In this document: positions 48,479-58,936 of the stretch, in pieces
How the letters are laid out: each line of letters starts with the position of its first letter
Position numbering within the stretch: position 1 is the stretch's first letter
Source of the DNA: Kitagawia praeruptora
Taxonomy: Eukaryota > Streptophyta > Magnoliopsida > Apiales > Apiaceae
Length of the DNA: 64,000 nucleotides
Reading direction: 5' to 3'
Assembly (NCBI GenBank): GCA_037693485.1
Contig: CM075348.1
Location: 105,694,109 to 105,758,108 of the forward strand
Program-made: the position numbers and the translations under genes
Notes under the pieces: generated by a model
What the model was told of the DNA's origin: nothing
What the model saw: only the letters and a program-made list of their open reading frames with translations
Database searches by the model: none

Positions 48479-51400
48479 TGTGTGAAATCTCTGTGTTTCT
48501 CTTTTAATCTCTCTCTCTTATCTCTGTGCTATAATCTCATATCTTATCTGTTAATCTTTCATTTCTGCACTTATAAACCAGAAAACACCAAAAATATACA
48601 AAAATACACTGAAAAAGCATTCAAACCATGACACTTGTTTGTCAACAGACAAGATAATACACTAAAAACAGATTAAGTTGCAAGGATAATATAGCTTCTA
48701 AACCGAAGGATAATTTTCTTCCTCTGGTAACTCATATATAAATATATGTACTTGCATGGACCAGTGCCAAAGAGAAGTGTGCACGTATAATAACTTAAAT
48801 TCTCTGCCCTAACAAACTACAAAAGTATATTTTTAACCTCTATTTGTTACCCAAAATCACAAACTGTCAGGAACTCAAGCCTGACCACCATTATCAGACT
48901 CATTATTAGTAGCCAGTCATAGTAGTATGGCAGTAGTAGTAGTAGTACAATTAGTAGTATTTGCTAAGCAGTGGCACAGGTGTTGTGCTAGTACTGTTAG
49001 TTAGTAAGGGTATTTCAGTCTTTGTACAAGTCTGGGTCTGTGGTCTGTGCTAGGCTATAAATACTGATGTATGTTTTCATTTCCAGTTATGAAAATATGA
49101 AATTGGCTTTTGCCTCCAACTTCTTTCTCTCTCTATAACAAACTCACCCTGTCTCTCTCTAGGGTTTCTTATTCTTTTCTCATCTTAACTCTGATTCTGA
49201 TCTGAGCTCTCATCTCTTTCTTCTGATTTCTCATCTTATTCTGTTCTATTCTCTGTTATTCTACTTAATCTAGCTGTTACTTTGCATTCCTAAACAGAAA
49301 ATACCAAAAATATACCTAAAAATCACCATAAACAGACCTGTTCCTGACAAATTGGTATCAGAGCATCAGGATTCGATCAATCACTGCTTCGATTGTGTTG
49401 TGTTAGTCAAAACAAGCTGTGCGGTTCATAAAGTGTAGCAATCGCAACAGTAAGTCTCTACCTTTTCTCAAAACTGCTCAGAAACTCTGTTTTGTGATTG
49501 TTCTTCATAGATCTGTAGTAGAAGTTGATAGATCTGTGTTTCCACTGCTGATTTCTGTTAGTTTTAGTTCGTCTCAAGTAGTTGTTGCTATTACAAGTGT
49601 TAGTTACATCAGAAAATCACAAAATAGAAGAGATTGGGAAATTACTGAGTTGACTCAGTGAACTGTGGTTGTTAACTGAGAGAATTGTGTAGTGTTGTGT
49701 GAGACTGAACTGTAGATGTAAAGTTGTTGCTGTGAATTGTGATTCTGTTGTGAAGTTGCTGTGTGAATTACTGGAAGTTCATTGCTGTGATGTGAAGTTT
49801 TGGCTGTGAATTGTAGTCTACTTGAGTTGTTTGGTTGATTCAGTACATGTAAGTGAGATTCAGTGAGTTACTTGTGTTGTGTGACCCAGTATAATTGTGG
49901 ATTGATATTGTAGTTAAGGAATCATATTGCTGTGTTGTTCTCTGTGAATTGTGGAGTTGTAAAGGTTGAGAATAGAGTTGTACTGGAGAAGTTAGTCTGT
50001 GCAGTCAAGGTGTTTGACAAATTGTCCCTGAAGTATTGAATTGAGGAATTGTTTCTGAGAACTTACTATGTTAGAAATGGATGAATCTGGTGAGTCTATG
50101 CCAGAAGTTTATCAGCAACTTATGTGTTATCAAGAGGAAGTTAATAAGAAGTTCCAAGAGATGGAGAGAATGTTAGGGTTAGCTGCTCAACAGTTGGAAA
50201 AGTTAAAAATAAGGAGAGCAAAAGGGAAGAAAATTAGGCTTGACAATCCTTTAGCTGAAACAAAGAAGGATAGTAACAAGAGAGCAGAGTCTGAACCTTT
50301 GCATCACCTTAAGCTCAGTTTCCCAAGGTTTGTAGAGGGTTCAAAAGTAAGGCAGGATACTCCTTTACACCACTTGAGATGGCAGTTTCCTAAGTGGAAG
50401 GATCATATTGGAGTGAAGGAATGGTTAGAGGGCTGTGAACATTACTTTGACATCTTCCAGGTTGAAGAAGGTAAAAAGGTATCCATTGCTGGAATGCATT
50501 TGGAAGACACTGCTAGGACCTGGTTTCAGACCTATATAGTTGGAAGGAAGGATTGGAGTTGGACTGAATTCTGTAGTCAATTGGAAGATAGGTTTGGAAT
50601 GTGGGAACATTATTTGGTTTATGCCAATTTTAAGCAATTACAGCAATTGACTACAGTGGAATCTTATTATTCTCATTTTGAGAAGTCTAAGGCTCAACTT
50701 ATGGAAAAAGATTCCAAGAAGTTCAGCCCAGGGAGTGATATCAGTAAGCCTCAAACTAAGGAGGTGTTTAAAGACTCTGCTGTTTGGGAAAATTATATAG
50801 GGGAGCCTATATATGAAGAAGAACCTGTCTATGATGAAGAAGACTCAGAAGTTCTTGATTGTGAGCAGCAGTTGGCTGATTTTGGCATTGGAAATAAGGC
50901 ACAGGAGTGGTCAAACCTCACAGAGAAACTTCCAGATGTTGATGTGGCTCCGGAAACTTATACAGTGGAGCCTATCTATGATGAAAATCCAGGGGAGGAT
51001 CAAGAATGCTGGCCAGAACAGGATTTCATCTTAGCAGTACTAGGAGGTGACAACTCAAACTCACCTTATACTCTACAATCTGAAATCTGCACAAGTGAAA
51101 AATCAGAAGAGTTGGAAGAATTTTCAAACCTAAAAGACTTTGACAGTCTGCCAGATGGCCCAGATGTGTGTGAGGAAGTTTGCCTATCCACAATGTCAAC
51201 AAAAGATGATGCACAATACTTGGATAACCACCAGAGGGGCAGAAAAAGTCCCAAGTCCCACAACTGCAAAGTTTTCTGATTTGGAAGAGAAGTCCAGCCA
51301 TCCTCACAAGAATAAAATGATTATATTTGATCCTGGCGGGTATGTGCACCATATAACAGCTGTTAAAGGGATTCAAAGAGTTGGTGAAGAGAGTAATGAA

Positions 51401-54400
51401 GTTGTTTATGAGATCAATCATCATTATGTTGATTCTATAAGGGTTGGAATGAATGTGAAATTCAAGTGCATGGTTATGTGAAATGTATAGGTTAATGGGA
51501 CTTGAGGTTTCTTCTCGGTACAAGTTGAACTTCAAAGAAGACACTTCTACTGGTGCTAAAGGATTGGACTGTCCAACTGATGTGAAGAATTCTTTTGCAT
51601 CTGTTCCTACTGCAATGCTTGCATTTGTGCCAAAGAAGATGCCTGCTGAGATAATAGAGGAATCTGAATTAAGAATAACCTCAATTCAGCCAGTTTCTGC
51701 TCTCAAAGAAGGCTTGGACAAGCTAAAAGAACTTAAACCAGAGCTTCATGTTCCAGAGAACTGGACAATACAGTTGCAGGGAAGGTTGTATTGTGATACT
51801 TACTTAAATTCAGTAAGTCAAGATGTAGTTTCAATGGAAGTATCTGGCAAGGCAGTCGAAAGCATCCAGAAACACCTTTTCGTTGGAATCCTAGTGCACT
51901 ATAAAGCAACATATGTTTTCGATCCAGGAGGATTATTAAGTTGTTTCTTTGAAGCACACCTTGTGGGTGGCTCTACTGGATTTATGGATTTTCAACCAGG
52001 GCTGCAAGATGTTCTATATGGGAAAGAGCTGTACAAAAACAAAAGCAGACAAGAAGAAGCTGACATGTACTTGATCCAGATGGAACAAAGTTTGGAAGTG
52101 CAAGATCCATGAGGACATGGATGAATTTTACGGAGGAAGGTTTGTCAGGAACTCAAGCCTGACCACCATTATCAGACTCATTATTAGTAGCCAGTCGTAG
52201 TATGGCAGTAGTAGTAGTAGTACAATTAGTAGTATTTGCTAGGCAGTGGCACAGGTGTTGTGCTAGTACTGTTAGTTAGTAAGGGTATTTCAGTCTTTGT
52301 ACAAGTCTGGGTCTGTGGTCTGTGCTAGGATATAAATACTGATGTATGTTTTCATTTCCAGTTATGAAAATATGAAATTGGCTTTTGCCTCCAACTTCTT
52401 TCTCTCTCTATAACAAACTCACCCTGTCTCTCTCTAGGGTTTCTTATTCTTTTCTCATCTTAAATCTGATTCTGATCTGATCTCTCATCTCTTTCTTCTG
52501 ATTTCTCATCTTATTCTGTTCTATTCTCTGTTATTCTACTTAATCTAGCTGTTACTTTGCATTCCTAAATAGAAAATACCAAAAATATACCTAAAAATCA
52601 CCATAAACAGACCTGTTCCTGACACAAACACAAACCACTTTTAACATATCCAATAGATCAGGAATTTATCTAGTTAAAACAAATCAGACTAACACATTAT
52701 GTTTTTACCTTAATTATTCAGCTTGGAACTTTAGTCAACAATTGAGCAGCACAAGTTCAATAAAAGAGAGAAAAGACTAATATAATGTCACAGCAGTTCT
52801 TATATGCAACAATAGATGCAAAATGAAGTTCTCTTATGCAGCTTAGCTTAGTTACTGGTTGTAAGACATTTCTGATAAAATGTCGTACCTGGGCAATAAT
52901 TTTACGTATTTGAGGCTCAAACCCCATATCCAACATTCGGTCAGCCTCATCTAACACGAGGTAAGTTACTCTTTTCAGGTTTGTATGTTGAGCTTCTAGC
53001 ATATCAATCAGTCTACCAGGAGTAGCAATGACAATTTCCACACCTGTCAAAGAATAGTGTTAACTATTGATTTTCATGCTTCGCATTACTATATGTCAAG
53101 AAACTGATTCTTCGCAATAACTTCTAGCACCTCTTTGCAGATCACGGATCTGAGGTCCTTTTGGGGCACCACCATATATGCAGGTACATCTAATGTTTGC
53201 ACGTGCTCCAAACTTGGTTGCTTCTTGTTGAATCTGAACAGCTAATTCTCTGGTAGGTGCTAAAACTAGTACGATGGGGCCTTCACCTTGTACTAACATA
53301 TTTTTCATTTACCATATATAATTAGATCAAAAAAATTAAAAGCTAAGAAAAAATAGAACTAATCCAATCAGAAATCAGAAAGAATACAAACCTAGATGAG
53401 GCTGTGCACTAACATGAATTAGAGCAGGCATCAGATATGCCAAAGTTTTACCAGAACCAGTCTCCGCAATACCAATTAGGTCTCTTCCCTTTAAAGCCAT
53501 TGGCCACCCTTGAGACTGAATTGGTGTTGGCTCCACAAATCCCAGCCTCGTAAAAACCTCAAGCGAATAAGCTAATATAACATAAAGAGGTTCAGCTTTC
53601 CCATGACACATATTCTTTGTAAGTGATAAAGGAAAAAATATCAATTAATCATGTATACTAGTAAAATACCAGGAAAATTTGCTTCCATAAATGTCCGGAT
53701 GGGCCGTGGCACATCATAGCCTTCCACTGTTATATCCCGTCGTGCACGATAAACTGCAACATCCTGCTCAGTCATTGCTCTCACAGATAAACTCTCCTCA
53801 TAAAAGTCTTTCTTAAAAGGGACTAAGTTTCCAAAATCTTGTCTTGGAAGAGAAATATTGTCTAGATCCCCCTTTGACCCACCACCATGTCTACCACCCC
53901 TCCCACCACCACGACCTCCATCAAAACCTCTCCCACCACGGCCTCCATCAACGCCTCTTCCACCCCCACCACCTTGGCCACCACCAAAACCTCTTCCACT
54001 CCCACCTCTACTTACACCATTAACTGAATCATATCCCCTCCCACCACTATCATGACTTCGACCTCCTCTATGTGCCCCAGGACCTCCACTGCCCATCCTA
54101 CCACTGAAACCTCCACCACCCCTATCACCAAATCCTCTTCCTCTACTGTCGCCGCCACCTCGTCCAATATCAAACGCACTTCCAATACTAGGCTGGAAAG
54201 GCGGGTAGCCATGAAAACCACCTTCTCTACCCGATCCAGTACCCATAGCAGGATGTTGCATAGCATATGGAGGTGGACCCCTGCGGATAAAGTCAGGCGC
54301 TCCTCCACCCATCATAGGTGGAATCACTGGAGGAGGTGGCCCAATCAAATCGCTACATATACACACAAAAAAATCAACATAACAAATAAAAACATATAAA

Positions 54401-55117
54401 TTTAAAGTAATTTAATAAAAATAATATCAGAAAACTATAACAAACGTGCATAACATATGGTTCTTGCGGTTCTCATTTAAAATTTAACATATACTCATTT
54501 TATACATTTGACCATTAAATATATAAAATTACAAACAGAAACATGTATACGGTTAGATTCAGTGGAGAACCATGAGAGACTCAGCATTTTTTCCTTAATA
54601 CAAAACTTTTTTTTTTTCAGCACAACCTTTAATTCTAGCAGTTCTCACTAAACCGAAGTCCAAATGTGCAAATAGAGTAAAAAATTCAGTAACTTTTTCA
54701 AGACACAACACCAAAAATGCGCATAACTAGACATATAATTCCAACAATTCTCCACTTGTAATTTACACATTAACGTACTGTATAGATAAATTACAGGTAA
54801 ATCACGAGAACCTATCACATCACTACCATACATGCAAAATAAATTCATACAGTTCCATAAAAACAACAAGTACAATCAAATCATTAGGGCTAATTACACC
54901 CCTAAAATACATTAAAAAAGGAAGATATAATTTAATAACAATTAAATACTAAAGCTACACAAAATTATAGATAGAACAACAAAACAAAAACACTAAAGCT
55001 ACATAAAATTATAGATAGAAATGTTTGTATGTATATATGAAGAGGGGGGTTTTAAGAACACCTTCGGCGTTGACGATAGGAAGAAGGGTCGGCGAATCTG
55101 GAGTCATAAGGGTTCAT
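45427..55117 (-). CDS. RH30: DEAD-box ATP-dependent RNA helicase, RH30-like
   Basis: Ten exons on the minus strand: 55062-55117, 53670-54352, 53392-53571, 53131-53292, 52889-53043, 47424-47516, 47227-47312, 46917-47143, 45611-45844 and 45427-45530. They join in frame to 659 residues plus TAG with GT-AG borders. The N-terminus MNPYDSRFADPSSYRQRR and an RGG/Gly-rich tract (about 82-178) precede the core. Core motifs: Q motif near 258-265, AETGSGKT 282-289, PTRELA 319-324, TPGRL 368-372, DEAD 392-395, SAT 423-425, ATDVAARGL 539-547 and HRIGRTGR 569-576. All catalytic motifs are intact. The family (Dbp2/p68 type) unwinds RNA duplexes with ATP in the nucleus. The tail is short and Gly-rich. Intron 5 is 5.4 kb because of nested retroelements. 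RH30 is preferred over RH20 because of the long Gly-rich N-terminus. Confidence 0.95.
47850..48640 (+). mobile_element. two degenerate LTRs in tandem, helicase intron 5
   Basis: Two head-to-tail copies (about 47,852-48,226 and 48,227-48,640) share TTGTTG(G/T)..ATG at the start, CTATAAATA or ATAAATAT TATA regions, TTTCCACCA, CT-rich leader sequence and ACACCAAAAA near the end. They are diverged relatives of the LTR at 48,865. A CT microsatellite (48,436-48,473) lies in the second. No internal region remains between them. Confidence 0.6.
48865..49349 (+). repeat. 5' LTR of the TR-GAG element (485 bp)
   Basis: It contains CTATAAATACTG (about 49,059) as a likely TATA box, followed by a CT-rich leader with TCTAGGGTTTC. 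It ends ACCTGTTCCTGACA. Confidence 0.9.
50068..51279 (+). CDS. gag-like protein of the TR-GAG element
   Basis: The 403-codon frame opens MLEMDESGESMPEV after a 700-nt leader. A coiled-coil N-terminus (EEVNKKFQEMERMLG) leads to a retrotransposon gag domain at about residues 105-205 (WKDHIGVKEWLEGCEHYF, HLEDTARTWFQ, FCSQLEDRFG). After it comes a strongly acidic region with repeated PIYEEEPVYDEED and EPIYDENPGED. There is no CCHC knuckle. A second frame overlapping its end (51,140-51,480) keeps similar acidic-linker and FDPGG sequence, so a frameshift may have split one longer protein. Confidence 0.75.
   Translation: MLEMDESGESMPEVYQQLMCYQEEVNKKFQEMERMLGLAAQQLEKLKIRRAKGKKIRLDNPLAETKKDSNKRAESEPLHHLKLSFPRFVEGSKVRQDTPLHHLRWQFPKWKDHIGVKEWLEGCEHYFDIFQVEEGKKVSIAGMHLEDTARTWFQTYIVGRKDWSWTEFCSQLEDRFGMWEHYLVYANFKQLQQLTTVESYYSHFEKSKAQLMEKDSKKFSPGSDISKPQTKEVFKDSAVWENYIGEPIYEEEPVYDEEDSEVLDCEQQLADFGIGNKAQEWSNLTEKLPDVDVAPETYTVEPIYDENPGEDQECWPEQDFILAVLGGDNSNSPYTLQSEICTSEKSEELEEFSNLKDFDSLPDGPDVCEEVCLSTMSTKDDAQYLDNHQRGRKSPKSHNCKVF
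51483..52112 (+). CDS. unknown second ORF of the TR-GAG element
   Basis: This 209-codon frame lies in a different phase, between the gag region and the polypurine tract. It has VPENWTIQLQGRLYCDT and YVFDPGGLLSCFF; a related IIFDPGGYVHH lies 590 bp upstream. I recognise no protease, RT, integrase or envelope motif and no membrane span. It is either the decayed end of a polyprotein or an accessory protein. Confidence 0.45.
   Translation: MYRLMGLEVSSRYKLNFKEDTSTGAKGLDCPTDVKNSFASVPTAMLAFVPKKMPAEIIEESELRITSIQPVSALKEGLDKLKELKPELHVPENWTIQLQGRLYCDTYLNSVSQDVVSMEVSGKAVESIQKHLFVGILVHYKATYVFDPGGLLSCFFEAHLVGGSTGFMDFQPGLQDVLYGKELYKNKSRQEEADMYLIQMEQSLEVQDP
52143..52624 (+). repeat. 3' LTR of the TR-GAG element (482 bp)
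   Basis: It matches the 5' LTR with a 3-bp deletion near 52,198 and single-base differences, for example in the TATA region (GATATAAATAC against GCTATAAATAC). Confidence 0.9.
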
Positions 55118-55168
55118 GATTACGGATCAAAGATTGATACTTACAGACAGATACAAGTTTTGCAAGAA

Positions 55169-55177
55169 CTAGGGTTT
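55169..55177 (-). promoter_or_regulatory. telo-box-like AAACCCTAG upstream of RH30
   Basis: On the minus strand AAACCCTAG lies 52-60 bases before the start codon. It differs at the last base from the plant telo-box AAACCCTAA found in promoters of translation and RNA-metabolism genes. It may be in the 5' UTR; function is inferred. Confidence 0.35.
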
Positions 55178-55247
55178 GGTTTGGTTTTATTTTAGGATGT
55201 CCAAATTATAACCAAGAGACTTCAATTATTTGATTCGCTTGTTTTAG

Positions 55248-55640
55248 AGGGTGTTTGGGATTGCTTAAAATAAGTTACTTTTGACTTAATGAAGATGTTT
55301 TTAACTTAAAGGAGAAAGTGAAGTTGTTTACTTTAAGTTGAATGAAAGTGTTTGGGTAATTTTACTTAAAGTTAAATGGGGGTTTAATAATTTTGACTTA
55401 AAGTGAAATTTGACTTTAAAAAATTTTAAATTCATGATATTTAAGCTTTACAAGAATCGTGAAAAAAAAAAATTAAAAAAAAAATCCATAAGTCATAAGT
55501 CATAAGTCAAAAGTACCTAAAAGGAGCTTATGACTTTAAGTAGTTTTTTAACTTAAAACGGGCTTAAAGCCAAGGTACACAAACACTCCAAAAACAACTT
55601 AAAGCTAATTTTTACTTTAAGCAAGGTTTGCCAAACATGC
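55248..55640. mobile_element. MITE upstream of RH30
   Basis: The left end GGGTGTTTGGG-ATTGCTTAAA is mirrored by the inverted right end GCATGTTTGGC...TTGCTTAAAG. It is filled with AACTTAAA / TTAAGTT sequence and GTCATAAGTC repeats. The class (hAT or Harbinger) is uncertain because the target duplication is not clear. Confidence 0.5.
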
Positions 55641-55725
55641 TTCAATTAGTCAAGCTTATAGCCGTGCTTTTTTACAAGCTTATAGTCCGTGTAAAACACC
55701 GATTACTTTTAAATATTTTTAAAAT

Positions 55726-56262
55726 GGGTTAATTATCAAACCAGTCATTGATTGGGGCCAAATGTATCAAGTAGGTCACTTATTGCAAAAGTGACTTATT
55801 TAACTTTTAAGTCACTTATTAGAAAATTTGTATCGGTCCGTTAATCGAATATTATCAAAAATTGTAAAAGTTATCCAAAAATGAAATGGAGCATGGATTT
55901 GTGTACAACATCATGTAGGATTCATTTTGGTTACTAGAACATCAAAATTGGGAGTTCAATAACATCTTCAAAAGTGCTTTGATCCTCAAGAACAACTCAA
56001 GAACATCACGAATTTTTTTTTGCAGAATTTACCCAACAATGAATTTGATGTTGGTTTTGTGTAGGATAGCATGTGGGATTCAGTTTGGTTACTCAAACTC
56101 ATGATTCGGAGGTCAATAACATTTCCAAAACAGTTTCAATTAATATTCGATTAACAGATCGATACAAATTTTCTAATAAGTGACTTAAATGAGTCACTTT
56201 TGCAATAAGTGACCTACTTGATACATTTGGCTCCAATCAGTGACTAGTTTGATAATTAACCC
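55726..56262. mobile_element. non-autonomous MULE upstream of RH30
   Basis: Inverted repeats of about 130 bp begin GGGTTAATTATCAAAC at both ends and share AAATGTATCAAGTAGGTCAC. TTTTTAAAAT flanks both sides (55,716-55,725 and 56,263-56,272), a 10-bp target duplication. The middle holds two diverged direct copies of a 100-bp block with TGTAGGATTCA / TGTGGGATTCA. Confidence 0.85.
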
Positions 56263-56701
56263 TTTTTAAAATTATATGATTAAATAAAATAAAATAATTT
56301 ATTATGGATATAGTTTAATTTTGTAATATTAATTAATAAAATTATTAGTAATAATAATAATTGTTATTTAATAAATGACATGTATTATTTCAAATAAATA
56401 ATATAAAATTTTAATGTAAAATATACTTGTCATCAAAATAATTAAGAAGGATAGTAGGCCGAAGTCCAATTTCTCAAAAAAAACCCAACACTTTAATTGG
56501 TCCAACCCAGATAGAAAATCATATTGTGATTTAGTACCTATATCAGTTTTGCCCGCTCCACTGTTGTTGAAACAAATTAAATGTATTATTTTTGCAATTG
56601 TTCCTTTTTTTGTCTCTTTTTCTAAGTGGGATAACCAAAAAAAAAGGATAACCAAAAAGAGGGGATAACCAACTACAAATTATATCCCCTTTTGCTTATT
56701 A
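56263..56701. other. AT-rich spacer
   Basis: I see no gene and no terminal repeats. GGATAACCAA is repeated three times near 56,630-56,670. Confidence 0.6.
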
Positions 56702-56960
56702 CTCCCTCTGTCTCTTTTTATTATTCTTGTTTGAAATGTCGGGACTGTTCATAACATGCGACAAATTACTAATTTACGTCTAATCTATAAGACTAAATAT
56801 AGTCATGAGTGATCTTGTTGGATTCGTATTTATGAGTACTTTAATACAGTGAAGTTTTTATATTTAAAACTAATACGAAATTGAAGATATTAACGATCAA
56901 AAGTGTGCGTTGGCAAACGTGTCCAGTCAAAACAGGAATGATATTTAGGGACGGAGGGAG
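56702..56960. mobile_element. Stowaway MITE
   Basis: The ends CTCCCTCTGTCTC and (inverted) CTCCCTCCGTCCC lie between TA dinucleotides (56,700-56,701 and 56,961-56,962). The element is 259 bp and non-coding. Confidence 0.9.
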
Positions 56961-57299
56961 TATAATATAGTATAGTATAGATAGATAGTATAGATGTGTT
57001 AGTTTTGTCGGTAAATTTACAAAGGAGCTTGCTTTGTACCGACATCTCGTACCGAGCAAAACCTAACCGAAATTGAAAATCGAACCGATCCATGTAATTT
57101 TGGTTTAATTTAATTCTATTTTGTTTGAAATTTTACTTTATTTGGTTTTTCGATCTAGATCGAATTAAATTTCAATTCAATTCAGTTTGGTTCAATTTGG
57201 TTCTTAAGAAAGAAAATTCGATTCGGATTGAATAGACCGAATTATATATGTTATATATTTATATTATATATAATATATGTTAATTATTTAATATTTATA
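56961..57299. other. AT-rich spacer
   Basis: No gene. TATAG repeats at 56,965-56,995 and a TTCGGTT/AATTGGTT-rich stretch at 57,060-57,240 are low-complexity DNA. Confidence 0.6.
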
Positions 57300-58936
57300 T
57301 CTATACTATTATATAAAAGTTGAAATATTAAAAGTTTTGGAGAGAATTACCAAAATGCCTATTTTTCAAAAGTTTTTGCCCAAAATACTGATTTTGAAAA
57401 AAAATGGCCCGAAATATCGACGGGATACGGAATTTCGGCCTCCGTATTAGCTGAATACGGTACATCGTGTATCGTATTATGCATGATACGGAACACGGTG
57501 TTCCGTATTAGCGTGATACGGAACACGGTGTACCGTGTTCCTGCATGATACGGAACACGGTGTTCCGTATTCCTGCATGATACGGAACACGGTGTTTCGT
57601 GTTCGTGCATGATACGGAAGATCGTGTTCCGCAACACCCCCCATATCACGGTACACGGTCTAACGTGTCTGGTTAGTAAAAAGGGCCAGCATGGCTCCCA
57701 TATGAATATTTTGGGCCATCACCCAAAGTTTTGGTACCTGTTTTTTGATATTTTGTGAATTTATTTATTTACCCTTCATTATAAAGAAAAATCAATATAT
57801 CTAAAATAAATAATAACATAATATAATTAATGATAATTAGTAATAATAACATAATATAATTAATGGTAATTAGTCGATTGTCTTTTTCACATTTATTTTT
57901 AGTTGAAGATATTACCTTTTATAAACACTTAAAAACATCAATCATATCATATCTTTCGATCATTAATATTTCCTTTCAAATTAAAATATGTTACCTTTTT
58001 AATTTAAAAGAAATCTTACAATCATTAATATATACCCGAAAATATCACACCATAATTTTCAAGAAAAATCTAAATAAATAGATTAGTAAGTAATAATAAC
58101 AACATAATATAATTAATTTTAATTAGTCGATTGCCTTTTTCACATTTACTTTTAGTTGAAGATATTACCTTTTATAAACAACTAAAAACATTATACGTAT
58201 CATATTATTCGATCATTAATATTTTCTTTCGAATTAAAATAAATAAATAATAACATAATATAATTAATGATAATTAGTAATAATAACATAATATAATTAA
58301 TGGTAATTAGTCGATTGTCTTTTTCATATTTATTTTTAGTTGAAGATATTACCTTTTATAAACACTTAAAAACATCAATCATATCATATCTTTCGATCAT
58401 TAATATTTCCTTTCAAATTAAAATATGTTACCTTTTTAATTTAAAAGAAATCTTACAATCATTAATATATACCAGAAAATATCACACCCATAATTTTCAA
58501 GAAAAACCTAAAATAAATAGATTAGTAAGTAATAATAACATAATATAATTAATGTTAATTAGTCGATTGCCTTTTTCACATTTACTTTTAGTTGAAGATA
58601 TTACCTTTTATAAACACCTAAAAACATCAAACGTATCATATTGTTCGATCATTAATATTTTCTTTCGAATTAAAATACTTTACCTTTTCAATTTAAAACA
58701 ATTCTTACAATCATTAATATATATTCGAAAATATCACACCATAATTTTCAAGAAAAATATAACACCTTAAATAAATAATAACATAATATATTTAATGGTA
58801 ATTAGTCAATTAATATTATAAAATTAATGGTAATTAGTCGATTACCTTTTTCACATTAACATAATAAAATTAATGGTAATTAATCGATTGTATTTTTCAC
58901 ATTTACTTTTAGTTGAAGATATTACCTTTTATAAAT
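57300..58936 (+). mobile_element. Helitron-like array, plus orientation
   Basis: TCTATACTATTATATAAAAG after an A is a Helitron-type 5' terminus. Downstream are TTTTGGTACCTG, TTCATTATAAAG and several tandem copies of a block with GGTAATTAGTCGATTG, GAAGATATTACC, TTTATAAACA and CATTAATAT. These are the same sequences as in 29,156-33,461 in reverse. The short frames with repeated EDITFYKHLKTS are repeat translation, not genes. The copia element at 58,937 interrupts the array. Confidence 0.6.
57343..57723. mobile_element. insertion with palindromic minisatellite
   Basis: AAAGTTTTGG occurs on both sides (57,333-57,342 and 57,724-57,733), and without the insert the Helitron end reads as in the other copies. 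Between about 57,414 and 57,660 lie six or so units of roughly 33 bp built on ATACGGAACAC-G-GTGTTCCGTAT, separated by TCCTGCATG. The outer ends have no strong inverted repeat. Confidence 0.6.

Larger units (their letters stand above)
48865..52624 (+). mobile_element. gag-only LTR retrotransposon (TR-GAG type) in helicase intron 5
   Basis: LTRs 48,865-49,349 and 52,143-52,624 begin TGTCAGGAACTC and end GTTCCTGACA. CAAAC flanks both sides (48,860-48,864 and 52,625-52,629). The primer-binding site TGGTATCAGAGC is at 49,353-49,364 and a polypurine tract GGAGGAAGG lies before the 3' LTR. About six substitutions and one 3-bp indel separate the LTRs. It encodes gag and an unknown downstream frame but no pol. 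It is antisense to the helicase gene. Confidence 0.95.

Noticed and set aside
53858..54055. Proline-rich frame opposite the helicase N-terminus
   Set aside because: It is the antisense of the RGG/Gly-rich exon 2.
57359..57649. 96-codon minus-strand frame with repeated NTVFRIMH
   Set aside because: It is the translation of the palindromic minisatellite; unit length keeps the frame open.
57863..58770. Repeated EDITFYKHLKTS frames
   Set aside because: Translation of Helitron-array units; AT-rich and without conserved start or domain.
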